Origin: [Eubacterium] eligens ATCC 27750
GTDB taxonomy: Bacteria > Bacillota > Clostridia > Lachnospirales > Lachnospiraceae
Assembly (NCBI RefSeq): GCF_000146185.1
Contig: NC_012780.1
Location: forward strand, 558,001 to 622,000
DNA: 64,000 nucleotides
Reading direction: 5' to 3'
Below are positions 52,933 through 61,375 of the stretch, piece after piece (position 1 is the stretch's first letter; each line of letters opens with the position of its first letter). Made by a program: the position numbers and the translations under genes. The notes beneath the pieces are model-generated. The model had not been told where the DNA came from and made no database searches. It was given only the letters and a program-made list of their open reading frames with translations.

Positions 52933-52982
52933 GGTCTTTCCTCCTGTTGTTCTGCGTTATGCTTTCTCCGTGCATTTTCGTA

Positions 52983-53972
52983 TTATTTATTCTGCCATCT
53001 GACTTCGCCCTTGGACAGAAGCGGATAACAGATCAGCTGATCTGAATCCAGATTTTCCGCATGCATGTCAACCGCTGTGATCTGATGATTATCATAAGTC
53101 GTATAATAATAAATACCTTTTGCTGTATTACAACAGGACGTGTATATCGTGATCTCATATTTGCCTTCTGTCACCTCACAGCATCCACGCTGCTGATCTA
53201 CGGATCCTAAGATATGGAAGAACTGGCTTACACTCTCATCCTCTTCTTCACCGGAGATCGAATTTAATTTTGTAAAGGCAACTTTCACAAATCTTGACTG
53301 GCTGGAAAGATCTCCAGGTATTCCCATTCCACCCATTCCTCTGCTATATGCATCAAGCTGTAATACTCCTGCAAAAGTACTCTCCGGCTGTTTTCTGGAT
53401 ACTCCGGCATAATTATTCAGTGCAAACATCTGACTCGGGAATGGTGGATTATTGGTAAGCACTCCTACCGGATTATCATATACATGCAGCCCATCCTTCA
53501 TAGACTCAACAACGATACAGGAGTCTTTGTCTGCAATGATCCAGTGAAGCTGTGCTGTCGGCAGCTGTTCACTGAATGCTGTACCTGTCAGTCTCATTGC
53601 TGCCAGCTTCTCTCTCGCCTCTGCTACAGTAGCACACTGTGTAAGGATCCATGGGATGAACTCGAACTGTGCCACCTGGCTGACTTCTGTTTCATCTTCC
53701 GGCAAAGCCTCTTCATATGCCGCATTGCCGACAAAATTAAGACCTGCCATTCCAAGGCCTTTTTCATTAACAGCATCATAATAAAGCGGATAACCTTCTG
53801 CAACAAATGCCATTCCGATCAAAGCATAATGGCTTTTTATCTTCCCGGCAAACCGGAAATCAAATTCGTAATTTCTTGGCGTTATCGTGATCTGTTCCCC
53901 ATAGGAAAATTCATAATCAAGCGTTCTGCCCATATAAAAATCTTTTGTTTTGTAAGTTGCTGCTGTACACAT
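52983..53972 (-). CDS. choloylglycine hydrolase family (bile-salt-hydrolase-like) enzyme
   Basis: 329 aa Ntn hydrolase. The start is placed at ATG 53972 so that Cys2 (MCTAATYK) becomes the N-terminal nucleophile; the GTG at 53981 would bury it. Other conserved residues of bile salt hydrolases line up: R16 and D19 (MGRTLDYEF), N79 (GLNFVGN), N174 (VLTNNPPF), R227 (GDLSSQSRFVK). No signal peptide, cytoplasmic. Likely cleaves the amide of conjugated bile acids; penicillin V acylase or N-acyl-amide hydrolysis are the alternatives. ftsH follows after 50 bp. A 42-codon tail of a second copy is at 63690. Confidence 0.9.
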   Translation of the reverse strand: MCTAATYKTKDFYMGRTLDYEFSYGEQITITPRNYEFDFRFAGKIKSHYALIGMAFVAEGYPLYYDAVNEKGLGMAGLNFVGNAAYEEALPEDETEVSQVAQFEFIPWILTQCATVAEAREKLAAMRLTGTAFSEQLPTAQLHWIIADKDSCIVVESMKDGLHVYDNPVGVLTNNPPFPSQMFALNNYAGVSRKQPESTFAGVLQLDAYSRGMGGMGIPGDLSSQSRFVKVAFTKLNSISGEEEDESVSQFFHILGSVDQQRGCCEVTEGKYEITIYTSCCNTAKGIYYYTTYDNHQITAVDMHAENLDSDQLICYPLLSKGEVRWQNK

Positions 53973-53993
53973 ATCGAACACCTCTTCTTTCTG

Positions 53994-54140
53994 CTATAAT
54001 AGTCCTGCAAACAATCTCATAAACAACTGTCCGATCCGTAAATATGCACTCCGTCCTGTGCGGTACTTTTCGGTCACTTCCCTGCATTCATTCATTGTTG
54101 CTCCAAGATCATCTCTTATATCCAAAACTGTCTGACTACC
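53994..54140 (-). pseudogene. cardiolipin synthase C-terminal fragment
   Basis: Frame reading TVLDIRDDLGATMNECREVT, GRSAYLRIGQLFMRLFAGLL then stop. It matches residue by residue the last ~49 aa of the intact cardiolipin synthase at 61376 (VVDIKNDLIRTMGECRDVTD; AYLRLGQLFMRLFAGLL) but with many base changes, so it is not a recent copy. A TAG stands upstream and no start is present. Confidence 0.85.
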
Positions 54141-54217
54141 ATTCTACTGCATTATAAGGCAGATAAGCAATCTGTCTTTTTGTCATAAAAAACCTTATCT
54201 AAATGACATTGAATGAT

Positions 54218-54250
54218 TTATTTTCTATCTAAAATTTTATTAAACCGACT
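54218..54250 (-). pseudogene. FtsH C-terminal remnant
   Basis: Reads SRFNKILDRK and stops, like the FtsH ending FMDILDRK. The downstream bases TTATCTAAATGACATTGA (54197-54213 region) equal part of the sequence after the intact ftsH stop, with an ~18-bp deletion between. A third, decayed copy of the ftsH end. Confidence 0.6.
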
Positions 54251-54336
54251 AAAGACTCCATAGTTTGTGTGTTTGACTTACTGTTTATATCTATCTTCTC
54301 CTAAATATTTTTCTAGTCATTGCAATATAAAATTGC

Positions 54337-54909
54337 TTATACCGTCTCTCCCTTAAGAGTCCTGGTATTCTGGATAACATACAGAGCGACCGATATGACC
54401 ATCATTATAGCGCACAAACCAATCAACAGATCTGATACCATCGGTGTAATTTGGAACCATATAATATGAACCGCTGCAGTTCCATATAATAAAAAGGTTA
54501 CTATCTTTCCATGCCAGTCTGCACCATGTACTTTTCCTGTCTTTCGTATCATAAGACATCCACTGACTACCATATACAGTTCCTTACCTGCCATTATTAC
54601 GATTAAAAGAAGCATATGCGGAAAACGAGTAAACAGACAGATTAACATCGCTGCCTGTGTCAGCTTATCAGCCACCGGATCAAGTATTTTTCCTAAATTA
54701 CTAATCCTATGGAATCTTCTTGCGATATATCCATCAGCAAGATCCGTAAGACCAGACAGCAATAAGATTTCACCAGCTAACAGAGGATTTTTCTTTACAC
54801 AATAACTCCATATAATTACCGGAATCAGACAAAGCCGAAAAAAAGAAAGAAGATTAGGAACCGTAATAATTCTATTCAAATTTTCTTCCTGATTCACTTC
54901 ACTCTGCAT
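54337..54909 (-). CDS. pgsA: CDP-alcohol phosphatidyltransferase (PgsA-like)
   Basis: 190 aa, about six membrane helices. The full catalytic motif D-x2-DG-x2-AR-x8-G-x3-D-x3-D is present at residues 56-81 (GLTDLADGYIARR, then GKILDPVAD). Expected to make phosphatidylglycerophosphate from CDP-diacylglycerol and glycerol-3-phosphate, the precursor for phosphatidylglycerol and cardiolipin; a phosphatidyl-other-alcohol activity is possible. Overlaps the FUSC gene end by 11 nt. Last gene of the two-component operon. Confidence 0.9.
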   Translation of the reverse strand: MQSEVNQEENLNRIITVPNLLSFFRLCLIPVIIWSYCVKKNPLLAGEILLLSGLTDLADGYIARRFHRISNLGKILDPVADKLTQAAMLICLFTRFPHMLLLIVIMAGKELYMVVSGCLMIRKTGKVHGADWHGKIVTFLLYGTAAVHIIWFQITPMVSDLLIGLCAIMMVISVALYVIQNTRTLKGETV

Positions 54910-55963
54910 GTACGATCACATCACTTTCCTTTTTTTTAGACATAAACCAATAAAATATAACACAAAATGCTAAAGCAAACACAACACCAAAAACATTTTG
55001 AATCACTCTAAGACTAACCGCTCCTTGTAGTCCATAAGTCTCTGCAGCAATGGCTAAAGCACCAAATGTGTTAAATACTGCCTGCCAGCCATATTGTGCT
55101 GAAAATCCTACACCGATTCCTCCAAGAATTCCTATATATGCATAGATTGACGAAGGAAGCAGAAAATATAACACTGTAAAACATATAACACCTGCAATAT
55201 TTCCGACAATCCTTTTACGGACTCTGTAGTGCATATCTTCCATAAATGGCAAAATCGCGGACATGGCTGCAATACCAGCCCACATTGCACGTGGCATATT
55301 ACAAAGTTCTGCAATGCAAAGGACAATCGGCACGCATAAAATCTGACATATCTGCCATTTTGTTCTGGAAGAAGTGATATCAAATTCTTGTATCAGATCT
55401 TTCAGATTTCTTTTATAAGTTCTGTTTTTATGATTTCGATAAAATACGAAGCAGGTAAGTGCTGCACCTAAAGCCATTCCGACTAATCGCATCTGATAGC
55501 TTTTTCCCGTAACATCATAACCATATAGCAGTAGATACCCAAGAACCAATGTAGATTGATTAAACATGAATGGATTATGGCATCCGAACAGAATCAACAC
55601 AGCCAGTGCCGCAATATTTAACAGCATTCCCAATACCGGTGAAAACTGATTTGCTAAATGCGGACATACAGTCATAATTACAAAGAACAAAGCCAAAAGC
55701 ATCGTAGATTGTCCGGTGTGGATCCCCAGATCCGCATTCCGAAATACCATAAGGCATAATAAAACTACTACACCCACAATACTATTCTCATTTCCAAATA
55801 AGATACTGAAAATAGTAACAAATAAAAAACAAAATGCCATTGTAACAGCTATCTTTACCAAATATACCAGTATATGATATGATTTTTCTTTCACTGTTTC
55901 ACTCTTTTTCAACAGATTTTTAGAACCTGCCTGATTTAACTGCAATTCCTGATAAAATGTCAT
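54899..55963 (-). CDS. FUSC-family membrane protein
   Basis: 354 aa. Two sets of hydrophobic helices (about 30-170 and 210-340) separated by a short basic loop (YRNHKNRTYKRNLKDLIQEF), the FUSC/aromatic-acid-exporter-like layout without the long cytoplasmic domain of plant or proteobacterial forms. GIAAMSAILPFMEDMHYRVR and KRIVGNIAGVICFTVLYFL carry the family's charged motif. May export amphipathic compounds; unproven. AGAGGAGGAA precedes ATG 55963. Confidence 0.72.
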   Translation of the reverse strand: MTFYQELQLNQAGSKNLLKKSETVKEKSYHILVYLVKIAVTMAFCFLFVTIFSILFGNENSIVGVVVLLCLMVFRNADLGIHTGQSTMLLALFFVIMTVCPHLANQFSPVLGMLLNIAALAVLILFGCHNPFMFNQSTLVLGYLLLYGYDVTGKSYQMRLVGMALGAALTCFVFYRNHKNRTYKRNLKDLIQEFDITSSRTKWQICQILCVPIVLCIAELCNMPRAMWAGIAAMSAILPFMEDMHYRVRKRIVGNIAGVICFTVLYFLLPSSIYAYIGILGGIGVGFSAQYGWQAVFNTFGALAIAAETYGLQGAVSLRVIQNVFGVVFALAFCVIFYWFMSKKKESDVIVHAE

Positions 55964-55994
55964 GTAATTCCTCCTCTATCTGTTTTTCTTAAAC

Positions 55995-57038
55995 TTATAT
56001 GGCCTCATCTTTCTGTATTGGAAGCTCTACAACAAATCTGCATCCACCATATTCACGGTTTTCTGCTTTGATTGTTCCTCCGGCACTATCTACAATCCGT
56101 TTTACAAGTGCAAGACCTAGGCCATTTCCTTCTGCTTTATGAGATCCATCTACCTGATAGAACTTGTCAAATATTCTGGATTTTACATCATCCTCTATTC
56201 CTGGTCCTTCATCTTCCAGAATGAACTTAACAGAATCCTGTTCTTGTTTCAGAAACATCGTAATTGTCCCCTTTGATGGGCTGAACTTAATCGCATTATC
56301 CAAAAGATTTATCCAGATATGCATAAAAAGTCCTTCATTCCCAGTATATTTAACTTCCTCCAGCTCTACCTGAAAACCAATTTCTTTTTCTGTCCATTTT
56401 GTTTCCAATGAAAGAAATGCCTGGCGGATCTGTTCATCCAGACGATATTCTGTTTTTTTCATTGGTATATTCTGATTCTCTAACTTGGATAACAGCAAAA
56501 TATTTCCAACCAATCCGGAAAGTCTTTGGGTGTTAAATAAGATTTTTTCTACATATTCCTCTTGATCCGGAGACAGTTCTTCTCCCTGAAGCAGCATTGT
56601 ATATCCTTCAATGGCATTAATCGGGGTCTTAAACTCATGAGAAACATTAGATACAAAATCCATCTGCAGCACCTCTGTTGCACGAAGTTCTTTTGTCATA
56701 ACGTTAAAACTTTGATAAGATTCTCCAACTTCTGCTATACGGCTGTTCGTTTCCAAATGCTGTTCAAAATCTCCCCGAGAAACTTCCTTCATTGCTTTAC
56801 TAAGCCTAGTAATTGGTTCCAGTAACTTTGCATTAATAAAGGAAGTGATCAGCCCTGCAATCAATGTATTGAAAATCAAAAGCCAGCCAAGCACAGGTAT
56901 ACTGCCCGGCAGATTAAAAAAATGATTCAAAATAGCAAATAATAAAGCAGATATAACTGTTGAAAATACAAGTGCCAGCCAGATTGCACCAGTCAGACAG
57001 GATCGGATCCGCAATCCTTTTTCTTTCTTTTGTTCCAT
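55995..57038 (-). CDS. sensor histidine kinase
   Basis: 347 aa. Two membrane helices (about 15-40 and 46-68) with a very short extracytoplasmic loop (NHFFNLPGSIPVLG), which suggests intramembrane sensing of envelope stress. Then HAMP (70-122), HisKA with phospho-acceptor His134 in VSHEFKTPINAIEG, and HATPase boxes NLLDNAIKFSP, DEGPGIEDDV, GNGLGLALVKRIV. Its ATG shares one base with the response regulator stop. Confidence 0.93.
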   Translation of the reverse strand: MEQKKEKGLRIRSCLTGAIWLALVFSTVISALLFAILNHFFNLPGSIPVLGWLLIFNTLIAGLITSFINAKLLEPITRLSKAMKEVSRGDFEQHLETNSRIAEVGESYQSFNVMTKELRATEVLQMDFVSNVSHEFKTPINAIEGYTMLLQGEELSPDQEEYVEKILFNTQRLSGLVGNILLLSKLENQNIPMKKTEYRLDEQIRQAFLSLETKWTEKEIGFQVELEEVKYTGNEGLFMHIWINLLDNAIKFSPSKGTITMFLKQEQDSVKFILEDEGPGIEDDVKSRIFDKFYQVDGSHKAEGNGLGLALVKRIVDSAGGTIKAENREYGGCRFVVELPIQKDEAI

Positions 57039-57709
57039 TATTTTTTCACCACCTTGTATCCAATTCCACGCATTGTTACGATTTCAAAATCAGGGTTATC
57101 TTTAAAACGCTCTCTGATTCTTCCTATATGTACCTCTATCGTATGTGGGTCTGCCTCCGTCTCGTATCCCCATACTTCATCCATCAACTGTTGTTTTGTA
57201 AATGTTCTGTCTGGCGAAGCTGCAAGCTTATATAAAAGCAGGAATTCTTTTTTAGGCAAAACAAGACTTTCCTTATCAGTTGTAACCGTCATTGCATCAT
57301 AATCAAACTCTGTTGAACCGATCACAATTTTGTGTTCATTCAGTATCTGTGCACGGCGAAGCAGTGCTCCGACTCTTAAAACCATTTCATTCACATTTAC
57401 CGGTTTTACCATATAATCGTCACTTCCCGAAAGAAATCCCTGGCGCATATCATCAAAGGAACCTTTCGCAGTGATCATAAGCACTGGTATCTGATATCCT
57501 GCTGAACGAAGTTCTGACACCAGTTCATAGCCATCCATAACCGGCATCATAATATCAGAAATGATCAGATCAATATATTCCTTATCCAATACTTCTAATG
57601 CCTGTGCTCCATCCGATGCACTTTTGACTTGATATCCATTCTTCTCAAGCACTTTTTGGAATAGCTGGCTTAATTCTTTATCATCTTCTACAATCAATAT
57701 TTGAAACAC
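57038..57709 (-). CDS. OmpR-family response regulator
   Basis: 223 aa from GTG 57709, behind GGAGGAAGGA. Receiver domain with acidic pocket VEDD (8-10), phospho-acceptor Asp52 in LIISDIMMPVMDGY and Lys in MITAKG; C-terminal winged helix (RTFTKQQLMDEVWG, TIEVHIGRIRERFKDN, MRGIGYKVVKK). Members bind direct repeats with about 11-bp spacing, as found at 59213 and 61231. Follows the phospholipase-D-like gene by 17 nt. Confidence 0.93.
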   Translation of the reverse strand: MFQILIVEDDKELSQLFQKVLEKNGYQVKSASDGAQALEVLDKEYIDLIISDIMMPVMDGYELVSELRSAGYQIPVLMITAKGSFDDMRQGFLSGSDDYMVKPVNVNEMVLRVGALLRRAQILNEHKIVIGSTEFDYDAMTVTTDKESLVLPKKEFLLLYKLAASPDRTFTKQQLMDEVWGYETEADPHTIEVHIGRIRERFKDNPDFEIVTMRGIGYKVVKK

Positions 57710-57726
57710 GTTTTCCTTCCTCCTTA

Positions 57727-59160
57727 TTAAAACAGATACCTTGCCCATCCAAGCAGATGCTGTACCAAAAATATTTTTCTCTGACGCTTCTTTGTCAATT
57801 CAATTGGCTCTACATGATACGGATCACGATAGGTTCCATCTTCCAATACCTGTCGGGACACTCTTTCATATTCCATCATGCCCTCTTCCAACTGTTTATT
57901 AATATCTTTACTGCGAATTACAAGCATCAGTTCCGTATCCAGATATGCACTTCTCATGTCCATATTAAAGGAACCGATTACAGACAGATCATCGTCAATC
58001 AGAATACTTTTTCCGTGGTATGAATAACCGCCTTCATATTCCCAGATATTAATTCCTGTACTTAAGATTCTATTTCTGTTTTTCGCATAATCGGCAGCCC
58101 CAAATGGATTCCCATTATTCGCAACTGAATTTGTCATGATAGAAAAATCTGAAACGTTCTCTGCAATCTCCTCCCATGTATTATACATCATATCATTACA
58201 GATAATATATGGCGTGTGGATCTTCACACGATTTTTTGCATTTTTCATCAATTCTCCCAATTGATACCACACTACTGGTTCTTTGGAACCTGTGTGAATA
58301 GGATTTGACACTAATGCAATCTTTTCTGTCTCAAAAGTTTCGTCCGTGTAATCGGTATCGCAGATTCTTTCCTTATTCTCTTCAAAATATTTCTGATAGC
58401 CGTTCTGCAGCTCTAAAACTGCGTTCTTTACAGATTTTCTATTTGCCAGTTTTTTATTGTCATGAAAATAACCACTGTCTTCTTGTTCCCATATCGTTTC
58501 AAAATACTCTAACAACTGGTTAACTGAATTTTCTTTCTCAGGTTCATCGCAAACCACTAACACGTCTCTGTCATAGTTCTTATGTCCCGGAAAATCACCC
58601 AGGAAATAATTGTATGTATTTCTTCCGCCAAGAATATATGTCTTACCATCTGCAATCAAATATTTATCATGCATTCTACCCATCATTTTCCATGGTTTCA
58701 ACGGATTGGCCTTATTATACAGTTTAATTTCAACATTCTCATGGGAAGATAATCCATAGAAATACGGATTTCCTTCCATATCAATCCAGCTCTCCATTCC
58801 ATCTACTAACAGACGAATATGTACACCTCTGTCTGCCGCATCATGCAGTGCTCCTAAAATCAATTTTCCACTTTCATCGGATTTAAATGCAAAAGTAGAA
58901 AGAATAATTTCCTTTTTTGCATTCTTGATCAAACGCACTCTTTGTAAAAGCGCTTCTGGATTCTTTTCTATGATTACTGCCCGTTCTGTATTTTCACTGC
59001 ATTCGTTCCATGACCCATTTTTTGTTTCTTTTTTGGTTGTATTGGACACTTCCGGCTGCTTTTTATATGCAACGCAGATTCCGATCAATTCATAAAAAGC
59101 CACACATAAAAAAATTGCCAGTATAACAAGAAGGATTTCACATATTTTATACTTTTTCAT
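57727..59160 (-). CDS. phospholipase D-like protein (cardiolipin synthase type)
   Basis: 477 aa. N-terminal signal-anchor helix (about 6-30), then two PLD domains with complete HKD motifs: MHDKYLIADGKTYILGGRN (H164, K166, D171) and YHGKSILIDDDLSVIGSFNM (H382, K384, D389). The catalytic part should face outside or the membrane surface. May act as a second cardiolipin synthase, phospholipid hydrolase or transphosphatidylase. First gene of the operon with RR, HK, FUSC and PgsA. Its promoter carries the direct-repeat box. Confidence 0.88.
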   Translation of the reverse strand: MKKYKICEILLVILAIFLCVAFYELIGICVAYKKQPEVSNTTKKETKNGSWNECSENTERAVIIEKNPEALLQRVRLIKNAKKEIILSTFAFKSDESGKLILGALHDAADRGVHIRLLVDGMESWIDMEGNPYFYGLSSHENVEIKLYNKANPLKPWKMMGRMHDKYLIADGKTYILGGRNTYNYFLGDFPGHKNYDRDVLVVCDEPEKENSVNQLLEYFETIWEQEDSGYFHDNKKLANRKSVKNAVLELQNGYQKYFEENKERICDTDYTDETFETEKIALVSNPIHTGSKEPVVWYQLGELMKNAKNRVKIHTPYIICNDMMYNTWEEIAENVSDFSIMTNSVANNGNPFGAADYAKNRNRILSTGINIWEYEGGYSYHGKSILIDDDLSVIGSFNMDMRSAYLDTELMLVIRSKDINKQLEEGMMEYERVSRQVLEDGTYRDPYHVEPIELTKKRQRKIFLVQHLLGWARYLF

Positions 59161-59212
59161 TGTACATCACCTGATTCCTTTTTATTTCATACTTATACAA
59201 TACAAAGTCAAT

Positions 59213-59228
59213 CTCAATTTAACCTCAA
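59213..59228 (-). promoter_or_regulatory. response-regulator-like direct repeat, promoter of the PLD-two-component operon
   Basis: Minus strand TTGAGGTTAAATTGAG: two TTGAG half-sites 11 bp apart. TTGTATTGTATAAG follows as a possible -10 region. The surrounding ~60 bp aligns with the sequence at 61200-61275 upstream of the second citrate synthase. Confidence 0.6.
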
Positions 59229-59245
59229 CAAAATTTATTTTTCAT

Positions 59246-59290
59246 AAAAAAATATGACAGGCTTCTTTTTAAAGAAACAGTCATATTTTT
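59246..59290 (-). terminator. terminator after the MarR gene
   Basis: AAAAATATGAC (59247-59257) pairs with GTCATATTTTT (59280-59290), with inner pairing of CTTCTTT/AAAGAA; minus-strand T-run at the stem end. 45 bp past the MarR stop. Confidence 0.7.
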
Positions 59291-59335
59291 ATTCTAATAT
59301 ATGAATGAGCTTTTCTTACTCCGTTTTATTAATCA

Positions 59336-59761
59336 CTATTTTATTTCTTCCATAAGCTGTCGGATTTTTCTCAATGTACATCGTGTAACTGCCAGGTCAT
59401 CTTCTTGTATATTCGATATGATTTTTTCATAAGCTTCTATCATTTTTTCTTTCTGACAATTACTTAATTCAATTGCCTTGTTCGTCAAAACAAGGTACGT
59501 TCTTTCTTTTTTCTCATCTAATTTCCAGATAATATATCCTTTATTTTCAAGACTTTTTACCATCTTAGATGTTTCTGGAATCGATAATTTCATGTATTCT
59601 GCCACTTCTGAAAGATATACTCCTTCATGACAGTCTGATTTTTCAACACATTCCTTTATACTATAAAGGAACAAATAATCTGTTCTTTCGACAAATTCAA
59701 ATATGCTTTCAACATTGATGCTCTTTAAAAAAAACTCCTCTGCACTGGTTCCTGCTCCCAT
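59336..59761 (-). CDS. MarR-like winged-helix regulator
   Basis: 141 aa. YLSEVAEYMKLSIPETSKMV, KSLENKGYIIWKLDEKKERT and YLVLTNKAIELSNCQKEKM are the recognition helix, wing and following helix of a MarR fold; the N-terminal helix region (NVESIFEFVERTDYLFLYSI) is a dimerisation part. Starts 1 nt after the second citrate synthase, so it is co-expressed with it. Target unknown. Confidence 0.82.
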   Translation of the reverse strand: MGAGTSAEEFFLKSINVESIFEFVERTDYLFLYSIKECVEKSDCHEGVYLSEVAEYMKLSIPETSKMVKSLENKGYIIWKLDEKKERTYLVLTNKAIELSNCQKEKMIEAYEKIISNIQEDDLAVTRCTLRKIRQLMEEIK

Positions 59762-59762
59762 A

Positions 59763-61109
59763 TTATCGTTCCTCTCTTTCTATATATTCTTTTTTGCTGA
59801 CTAGACTCTTATATGCCGGGCGAATGATCTTATCTGTAGTTATCAATTCTTCCAGGCGATGTGCACTCCAACCAGCAATTCTTGCTATCGCAAATAATGG
59901 CGTGTACAATTCTCTTGGAATATTCAACATGTCATACACAAAACCACTATAGAAATCTATATTAGGACTTACTCCTTTGAATATCTGACGCTGCTTTGCA
60001 ATCAATTTAGGTGCAATCTTCTCAATATTGTTATAAAGGGTCATATCTTTCTCACGTCCTTTATCCCTTGCGAGTTGTTCTACAAAGCCTTTGAACACCC
60101 TTTCTCTCGGATCGGAAATAGAATATACAGCATGTCCCATTCCATAAATAAGTCCCTTCTGATCAAACGCCTCTTTCTTCAAAATCTTACTCAGATATGA
60201 TGCAATTTCCTCTTCGTCTTCATAATCTTTCACATGACTTTTAATATCATCCATCATATTCATTACCATCAGATTTGCACCGCCATGTTTTTTTCCTTTT
60301 AAGGATGACATTGCTGCTGAAATAACAGAATAAGTATCTGAACCTGAAGATGTTACTACTCGTGTAGTGAATGTAGAATTGTTACCACCACCATGTTCCA
60401 TATGTAACAATAATGCTATATCCAGTACTCTTGCTTCCAGTTCTGTGAATTTTGTATCTGGTCTTAATAGGCGCAGGAAATTTTCAGCAATAGATAAATC
60501 TTTTTCAGGTCTATGAATATACATACTTTCGTTTTTTTCATAATGACAATAAGCATGGTATGCATATACTGCTAACATAGGAAATACTGCGATCAACTGC
60601 ATACTCTGCCTTAGCACATTCGGAATTTCAAGACTTTCTTTCTCCTTATCGTAAGAGCCCAATGTAAGAATACTTCGAGTCATAGAACCCATAATATCTG
60701 ATGTAGGTGCTTTCATAATGACATCTCTGGTAAAGTTAGTCGGTAGTTCCATACAATCAGATAGTCTTCCCTGAAATTCCATTAACTGTGTATCAGTTGG
60801 CAATTCTCCGAATAAAAGAAGATATGCTCCTTCTTCAAAGACAAACCTTTTTCCTTTACTTCCTGTTACTAAATCTTTTATATTATAACCACGATAAGAT
60901 AACTCGCCATCACATGGACTCTTTACTCCATCATGATATTCAAAAGCTTTTATATCAGAAATATTTGTAAGCCCCGTCAACACACCTTGGCCTTTTTCAT
61001 CTCGTAAGCCTCTTTTTACACCATACTCTGAATACAGATTCTTACTAATGCTATCATTTTGTTCACAAAAAATTGCTTGCCGTTTCATATAATTTTCCAA
61101 ATTGCTCAT
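59763..61109 (-). CDS. gltA: citrate synthase (copy 2)
   Basis: 448 aa and clearly a paralogue of the gene at 655-2001, aligning end to end without gaps by eye; it keeps HMEHGGGNNSTF, GMGHAVYSISDPR and NIDFYSGFVYDM. Differences are scattered conservative changes, mostly in the first 230 residues. ATG 61109 has AAAGGAG 8 nt upstream. Here it is paired with a MarR regulator and driven by a promoter with the two-component box, so it is likely a stress-induced isozyme. Confidence 0.92.
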   Translation of the reverse strand: MSNLENYMKRQAIFCEQNDSISKNLYSEYGVKRGLRDEKGQGVLTGLTNISDIKAFEYHDGVKSPCDGELSYRGYNIKDLVTGSKGKRFVFEEGAYLLLFGELPTDTQLMEFQGRLSDCMELPTNFTRDVIMKAPTSDIMGSMTRSILTLGSYDKEKESLEIPNVLRQSMQLIAVFPMLAVYAYHAYCHYEKNESMYIHRPEKDLSIAENFLRLLRPDTKFTELEARVLDIALLLHMEHGGGNNSTFTTRVVTSSGSDTYSVISAAMSSLKGKKHGGANLMVMNMMDDIKSHVKDYEDEEEIASYLSKILKKEAFDQKGLIYGMGHAVYSISDPRERVFKGFVEQLARDKGREKDMTLYNNIEKIAPKLIAKQRQIFKGVSPNIDFYSGFVYDMLNIPRELYTPLFAIARIAGWSAHRLEELITTDKIIRPAYKSLVSKKEYIEREER

Positions 61110-61230
61110 TTGAATCGCTCCTTTCATTCTGTTACGAACTTACATACTATACTCAGATATTCTTGTTTCCAGAGCATTCAGCATTGTCTGTTCTTATTCT
61201 TATTCATTAGCAATACAATACAATGGAAAA

Positions 61231-61246
61231 CTCAATTTAACCTCAA
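61231..61246 (-). promoter_or_regulatory. response-regulator-like direct repeat, promoter of citrate synthase copy 2
   Basis: The 16-mer is identical to the one at 59213-59228, with flanks conserved (ATGAAAAA upstream, TTGTATTGTAT downstream at equal spacing). About 120 bp before the citrate synthase start. Confidence 0.6.
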
Positions 61247-61308
61247 TAAGGTTTGTTTTTTCATCCATGCAAAATCTTCTTTGTACAACAGACTGTTAGA
61301 TATAGCAA

Positions 61309-61366
61309 AAACGGCCTTTCAAAAACAGTTAACTTCTAAATCAACTGTTTTTTGAAAGGTCGTTTC
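61309..61366 (-). terminator. strong terminator after cardiolipin synthase
   Basis: 22-bp near-perfect stem (61309-61330 with 61343-61366; AACGGCCTTTCAAAAACAGTT) followed on the minus strand by TTTTGC, 10 bp past the cls stop. Confidence 0.85.
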
Positions 61367-61375
61367 ATCAGATTC

